The notes under the pieces are model-generated. The model saw only the letters and a program-made list of their open reading frames with translations, was not told the DNA's origin and made no database searches. Source: Iris pallida (taxonomy: Eukaryota > Streptophyta > Magnoliopsida > Asparagales > Iridaceae). From it: a DNA stretch of 64,000 nucleotides. The stretch covers positions 13,675,138-13,739,137 of the forward strand of contig JANAVB010023996.1 of assembly GCA_029216955.1 (NCBI GenBank), given 5' to 3'. The position numbers were made by a program, and so were the translations under genes. The number at the start of each line of letters is the position of its first letter. Within the stretch, counting starts at the first letter, position 1. Shown here one piece after another: positions 57,643 through 64,000 of the stretch.

Positions 57643-57959
57643 CTACATAAATCCATCGAAAACAAGTTTTCTCCTCAAACTTAAGGAGAAACTTACATAT
57701 CCTTAGCAGCTATAGTCCCCATCCTTCGCCATCATCAAATAAAACTCTCACTTCAGATCATATCAAAACTTTTGTTCAATAAAGCATCTCAATCCCAATC
57801 AATAAAATGCCGACATCTTAAAATATTTACAGACTTATTGTATGGAATGTTCATCTCATCGATGATATCAAACAGGCAAGAAAATTTTGATCAGAAGAAC
57901 ATCTTCGAATTCAGTTGAATCAAAATTGGCTAGAGAATCATGTTGCTCTGATATTATTC
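57643..57959 (-). other. Second copy of E internal piece 2
   Basis: Equivalent of 24888-25212, a few bases shorter. Same altered primer-binding site. Confidence 0.9.
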
Positions 57960-58868
57960 TGTCACGCCTCAATCCTGTAGAGTTTTTTCGTCCTCGCTTT
58001 GGACTCAGTGAGACCGTTCGTCCTTGCTAAGGCGTGATGCCTTACAAGCCTAAGTTGCGCTTGCATAAGGCCAAGACCTGTACAATTACGGAATAGACAA
58101 GATAGACAATACGCAGCGAAACATAAAGCAGATAATTAAAGCAGCAACGGATATTTTGTAGAAATGAATTGAACACAATGGTAACAAGAAATAATTCTCT
58201 TTATTTATATTCCTTGAACAATTTACAAGCTCTCATTTCTCTTTGATACAATGCCATATTTGGCTACATTCTTTCAAAATCTTTACAAAAGTACAATGAT
58301 CTCGTCCAATACATTACATCCTTTTATATACAAAACCAACTCTTGCAACAGATGTCCATCTCTTGGCATCTCTTCTGATTTCTGGCACTTGAGGATGAGG
58401 CACGGGCTATCGCTTTGGACTATCCTTCTCGATGCGTCATGCACCTGCGTGCAGACTAATAGTGGGTTAGTATATCAGCATACTGGTGATTGTGAACAAA
58501 GGGCTACATTTGTCTGAAACGATTACTGTTTATTTAGTGAGAAAATATTTCTTGTGATGTGATCTTGCTACTTTTTACCTATGTTCATTTCATGTATACA
58601 GAGTAAGTTTACATCTCTTTTGAAAACACATTTGAAAAGCCACAATTTATTTCATTGCAATTCAAGCATATAATGGGACTATTTATTTGAAGCACAATGC
58701 GCAGCGTATTTCACGGGCCCTAATTATTTGTTTTGTTTAAGCAACCCTTAGGGTCAATGACAAGCATGATATCATATTTTTCTTTAGTGGGACATAGCAT
58801 TTCTTTGCAACAGATTAATCTCTTCAAGCAATTTATAGAAAACTTAAGAAACACACACACACACACAC

Positions 58869-58914
<46 letters not shown>

Positions 58915-59805
58915 ATATATCACTTTTTAGTGATTCTTACCATAGTCGACAGTCATCCCTGCACAAAATAGGTCAGCACAATTTGCATATATAAGAAGCA
59001 TACTTTTTCGTCCCAACATGTTAGGCTTGCAATAATCTTTATCTATATGCATGAGTATAACTCTGTGGTCCATGGGCATTCCCATATTAGCAGTTGTGAC
59101 ATTCTCGCCCATCTCACTAATAGACTGACACCTCCTCTGGTTGCGGGGACTTCAAGCCCCAGGTGTCCTGTCCTTTCCTAGGCCGATCGATTTCGGGTGC
59201 CCCCAGAATCGATCGAGAGACTACCACTTGTGCACAAGCCGTCTAGACCAATTTAAATGCAGCTATCACATAAAACTATCATGCACCAATCGATCAACTT
59301 GTAAACAATTTCATCTCTTCTTTTTTCATGTAATCGAGCCAGTAGCTCTACTCTTTTCTCTATACGGACAAGCCGTATCATCTCTTTTCATGCAACTCTT
59401 GTACAATAGCAATCTATCCAATATTTTAATCTTTTGCAATAGTTCAATATCATTAAGCATTGAAACATACTTGACAACATATGATAGACATATGAAAGCA
59501 TATCATTTCTCTTGTTATTAGCACGACAAGGTTCTCTTGATCAAGGCAATATTCATTTCTTAGCAAGGCTTCGTATTATCTCTGTTTCTTGTTTTAGCAA
59601 AGCAACATGTGAATTCTCTTATAAGCATACTCAATGATTTACCATCTTGTTATTAACAATAGCATTTAATCAAAACTCAGATTCTTATTAAGCGTAAGCG
59701 AATCATAAAATGAGTCTTTGTCCACTCACCCAGATTAATCGTCCTCTGTTATAGAGCCAACAATTCGATATCTCTGTTTATCTAGTGCCTTCGCGAAGCG
59801 GGGCA
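57960..59805 (-). repeat. Second copy of E LTR 3
   Basis: Equivalent of 25213-27059, with a different CA/TA tract at about 58851-58920. Confidence 0.92.
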
Positions 59806-59808
59806 CTA

Positions 59809-60242
59809 CTGTTAGGAATGAAAGAAAAGCTGAGCTCGAGATTATTTGAACCCTTCGATATCCTTGAGAATGTGGCCTCAGTGGCTTATCGACTTGCACT
59901 ACCTCTGGCTCTAGCTGAAGTACACGATGTCTTCCATGTGTCTCAACTACGGAAGTACATGCATAATCCAAGCTATATAGTGAACTTCGATTAGTTGCAA
60001 CTGAGCGCTGACTTATCCTATTTTGAAGAACCTATTCAGATTTTGGACAGGAAATAAAAAGTTTTGCAGCATTGAACGGTATCTTTGGTTAACTGTTATG
60101 GTGGAATCATGTTGTCGAGGAGTCGACATAGGAACTTGATGAGGAGATGAGGGTGAAATACCCTTCGATGTTTGATAACCTTGAGGTAGGACTTTTTTTA
60201 AGTTATGAGGACAAATTTTTTTCTTAGTGGTATATTATGTAG
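59809..60242 (+). pseudogene. Second copy of element C integrase C-terminus
   Basis: Equivalent of 27063-27497. The 69-codon frame at 59785-59994 is identical in protein to the first copy, including MKEKLSSRLFEPFDIL. Same downstream stops; one base is missing near 60095 compared with the first copy. Confidence 0.9.
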
Positions 60243-61985
60243 TGTCCCCCTCCTAGTGGTTCACTATGTAAGGATTATGGCTTGATTAACTCGGTCAGAA
60301 CCAAGTGTTGAGGAAACTTACCATCGACATCGAATCGATCACAAACAAATGCATAAGAACCTTTTCAACTAATGGATCAGTTTCTCTTAAAATGAGTATA
60401 AGTTTTCTCTGGATGTCTTGATGCTAATTTTGCTACTTGGTTTTGATGGATGCTTTTCTGAATGGTTTCTGATCATTTGATTCTTGCCCATTTTATCATT
60501 TTTATGGCATTTATTCTTAAGAATTCTAAGAGAAAGGAACATAATGAGACGGAGTATTAACCAAACTTTTGGTGCCATCACAGGCGGACGCATGACGGGA
60601 AGCTAGTCGCATAAGTGTTCCTCTCCCTCTCGACAATTCTCTAATTGGTGAGTGTAGATTCTCTGTGGTGGTTTGTTCCTTCTCCGCTACTCCTTCATGC
60701 CAACTAAATGAATTCTCTTGTTGCCTTGCTACATTCGTTGATCGATAATAAATGCTAATGTCACAAGTCAATGCCACTAGGAAGCTAGTGAAATAAACAT
60801 TGAAATGAATTGATTATGCTGCTAATACCAATGAATGAATGAAATGTTGTGTGACCCTATGAACATTGAAATGATGCTTGTCCCTATGAATATTGAAATG
60901 CTGCGATAAATGTTGGAGAGATGAATTGATGCTTGAGATGATGAATATGAAATACTGGGAGTTGAACATGTTGTCTCTTTACTTTCAATATTACCATGCA
61001 CTGTATGTTTATCGAGTTGGACACACATTCGTATGGTCATGGACAACTTGTGCACAAGATTTGAGATAAGTTTCCACGAATCAGTACTCGGGAAGCCGGG
61101 ACTGATTCAGCCTAGGAGAAAACATTGGCAAGCTATGGGAGTACGGGTATTATGAGGCACTCTTAGAGGCTAGCTACCTACTTTTAGTGGACATTGTAAT
61201 ACCTTGAAGTCCTATATACAAAATAGTCTGTATGATTTAAAAATGCCAGTGGCCATGTAGTCAGGATGCATGCTAATGATTATCTAATGTAGGAGCGGTA
61301 AGTCTTATAACCTGTATCTTATGCAGTATGTGGATCGACAATGGGTAAAGTATTTCATATTCTATATGTTTCACTGTTGCGTTACATTAGATGAACATAA
61401 TCGCTGAATGTTGCTAGTCCCTAATATAAATCTCATGATTAAAATGCTTGTCATAATTACAAATATCGGTTTAGCTGAGTGGGCAAAAAAAGGGCTCACC
61501 CGTACCATTTTATAATATGCTGACCCCTCATCCCAGGTAATGGGGAAGGCACGAACGTATGTCAAAATTAAGGCTTTTTGAGTTGCTGCTATTTCTTTTC
61601 AAATTACTTTCAATAAAAATGCACAAAGTATTGCGGAGTTTTTAAGTTTGCTGCTTGGATTTTCAAATAAATAAAGGGGTATAATGTATAAAATGAGAAG
61701 TTATTTCATGGCAGCCTATCAGTTATTTTTTATGCATAAACGTAAGCCCGAATGGCATTTCGAAGCTACAATTATCAATAAAATCAATTATTTCTTTCTA
61801 TTCTACGTACTAATGTTTCTGCAATGTGGCTTTATTTTCAAATGTTTCAAAATGACACAAATGTGCACGTTCTTGCCTTCTACAAGTGTAACACCAGACT
61901 TGTACGACATCATGCCCTAGCGAGGACAAACGATTCAGAGTGAATCAAAGCGAGGACGAATGATTCCCCTAATCGGGGTGTGATA
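60243..61985 (+). repeat. Second copy of element C 3' LTR
   Basis: Equivalent of 27498-29241; starts TGTCCCCCTCC and ends GGGGTGTGATA. Confidence 0.92.
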
Positions 61986-62850
61986 ATTCTACTGGAGAAT
62001 TTTTGAAGACCTGTTATCTATTGCATACTAAAAGCTTATGAGTATATATAATAGTTCCAATAAGGATAACTTGAAGCTTACTTTGCTGAGAAATTTGTAA
62101 CATTTATTGTCCCCATAATATAGATAACATATTATAAATCAAACAAAAACTTCAGGAATGTCGCACTGTACATTCACATAAAATATCATCAATTCCAAGT
62201 TGAATTTTATTGGTAATATTTCTTCAAAAATTTGCAATTGATTGGCATCATCAACAGGTCTCTGTTTGTCTTTGTGAGCCTGTATGCTCCATTCGAATAC
62301 ACTGATTTGACTATAAAAGGGCCTCCATATTTTTCTTTGCTCTTAGTGTCATAATCATCGGTCTTCTCATTGTAAGAACCAGGTCACCGACTTGAAAGAC
62401 CATTTCTTTCACCTTTTTATTGAAGGCTTTAGAAATACGGTCTTGGAATAGTTCAATGCACTGTTGAGATATCAGATGCTTCTCATTTAGTGCTTCCAAC
62501 TCTTGTAACCGTAGATGATCATTGTCTTCAGTTGTCAATTCGTTGGATATTACAATTTGAAGGGATGGACTCTGGATCTCCAAGGAAAGAACTACTTTGC
62601 TCCCCTTGAATAAGAAAAATGACGTAATGCCAGTTGAGGTTCTTACAGTGGTACGATATGCCTAAAGACATTCACCAAGCTTCTCGTTCTAGGCACATTT
62701 GTTGCAAGAAATGAACTTCTTGGGCAACTTGATTATTGTTTTGTTAAAAGCTTCTACTAATCCATTAACTGCAGGATTATATGTTGTAGAAGCTATGTTC
62801 TGGATTCAATTTTTGTCACAAGACCAATAGAATGCTTGATAGCCGATTGT
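61986..62850 (-). pseudogene. Second copy of element D (Tat integrase fragment)
   Basis: Equivalent of 29242-30101. The 90-codon frame at 62311-62583 is identical in protein to the first copy; stem-loop 3 recurs at about 62011-62054. Confidence 0.92.
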
Positions 62851-62954
62851 GAGACTCGTCTCACATCATCGGTATTTGTATATATATACGTATTTTATAT
62901 TGTCTTATGTATTTTTTTGACTTTCGGTGAACTGTAGAAAAACTTGATTTTTGA

Positions 62955-64000
62955 TGTCACGCCCCAATTCCAAAATACGTAAGAACTTAGCCAGCTAATA
63001 CGATATAGAATAAGTTCCTAATTTAATAGACTTACTCCGTATGTACTACATTGTAAAGGTAAACCTAATCTATCTCAAGTATAACTCAATCCATAATAAT
63101 GAATAAAATCAAGAATAAACAAATAATATATGTCATGGTCTGCAGCCCACTAACATATATGTTTGAATAGACTCGTGGAACAATATGGATCTATAAAACT
63201 AAGCTAATAAGCAAAAAACAAGTAAAATATAAAATCATAAAATATACCTAAATAGGAAATAACAACACTATCAAGATCATTGAGCTAACTTAGCACAATC
63301 AACTACTTGGTGAAATCACCAGGTCTTCAGAGGGACGTAATAAGATACAAAAGTACATGTCATAATATGAACTAAATAAATATAAAGAATAACCTAGATC
63401 ATAACATGGTTTAGTATCCCATCATCGAAGTAGTGAACCACCTCTACAACCAAACAAGGACAAATGATTGGCATCCTATTCTATGATAAGACAATCTCCA
63501 ATGCTATGAGTATGTATAAGTACATATCTAACCACTCTATGTAAATACATATGGAGATGACGTTAGGCATATGGGTCGATGATAAGGATATAGCACCGAA
63601 TCACAGGCTGGTGTTGGATTATGATCTGATGCCCAAACAGGAAACTATGAACTATAAGCCAAACATGCAACTATGAAACTCATGACTCCGTAACCTCCTC
63701 TAGTGATTACACAGTCTAAAGAGAATGTCTCATATGACTACTAATAGTCTTCCCTGCCCATGGATGGTATAAGTCATATCCATGAATCAAACAACTCATA
63801 TTTTAATACGAGTCACTATGCTAGACACCATCTAACTCTATATGTATGAACCACGAACCGTTCGTACCGAAGATCAGCCAAATATGTAAGCTTGTGCCAA
63901 CTCAAAGTTCCTCACTCTCAGTATTGTGTGATGCCTCGTGACAAGTCATAGAAGTTATTAGGAATAACTTCAAAATTCTGGGAACGTATACTAACTTTAA
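62955..64000 (-). repeat. Second copy of LTR piece X, cut by window edge
   Basis: Equivalent of 30206-31250. The copy stops about 150 bases short of where element F would begin, so the window cannot show whether F is present here too. Confidence 0.9.

Larger units (their letters stand above)
56869..64000. repeat. Second copy of 24114-31250 (7.1 kb)
   Basis: Matches base by base in order, offset 32,744-32,755. Differences are mostly one-base indels, microsatellite length, and rare substitutions (T at 28997, C at 61741). Both the nested junctions and the gene remnants are repeated. The match still holds at the window edge. Confidence 0.97.

Overview
The window is plant nuclear DNA made almost entirely of nested LTR retrotransposons. 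I found no convincing host gene, rRNA or tRNA. The evidence for a flowering plant is: Ty3/gypsy elements of the Tat lineage (two RNase H domains), chromoviruses with an integrase chromodomain, and a Sirevirus-like Ty1/copia element, with long LTRs that mostly begin TGTCACG and a very high density of stop codons created by C-to-T changes. A large repeat-rich genome, perhaps a monocot, would fit, but the species cannot be read from this sequence. Single-letter names A to H and X below are my own labels.

Layout, left half. Element A is a Tat element on the minus strand. It runs from beyond the left edge to 20816: an antisense coiled-coil ORF (2-681), a non-coding zone with repeated hairpins (682-1377), then integrase, archaeal-type RNase H, RNase H, RT, protease and gag in minus-strand order, a leader ORF that starts inside the primer-binding site, and the 5' LTR (20029-20816). 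Element B, a full-length chromovirus (5572-16088, minus), sits inside the pol of A and splits one of its codon series cleanly. A itself sits in the integrase gene of element C, a plus-strand chromovirus. C is cut again 212 bases further on by complex E (21029-27062), which has three LTRs separated by two 0.32-kb internal pieces. C resumes at 27063 and ends with its 3' LTR (27498-29241). C lies against D, a fragment of another Tat element (29242-30101).

Layout, right half. X is an LTR piece (30206-31391) interrupted by copia element F (31397-54999). The 3' part of F carries element G (an LTR of about 4.4 kb when rejoined, 37632-50909), and G carries element H (39481-48330), which has matching LTRs and a perfect target-site duplication, CTCTA. 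After F comes a GC-richer LTR-like stretch ending at 56834 and then a run of 13 Ns. From 56869 to the right edge the sequence is a near-exact second copy of 24114-31250, most simply explained as an unmerged assembly overlap or second haplotype.

Function. Nothing here looks able to move by itself. B is nearest to intact, but it carries several premature stops, two frameshifts, a damaged zinc knuckle and an Asp-to-Asn change in the RT active site. The observations most worth following are a covarying hairpin family in the Tat 3' region, a leader ORF whose ATG overlaps the primer-binding site, a shared non-standard primer-site sequence at three LTR junctions, a 10-bp-period array of TTGAC cores in the LTR of G, a hairpin-bearing minisatellite in the LTRs of B, and the unusual architecture of E.
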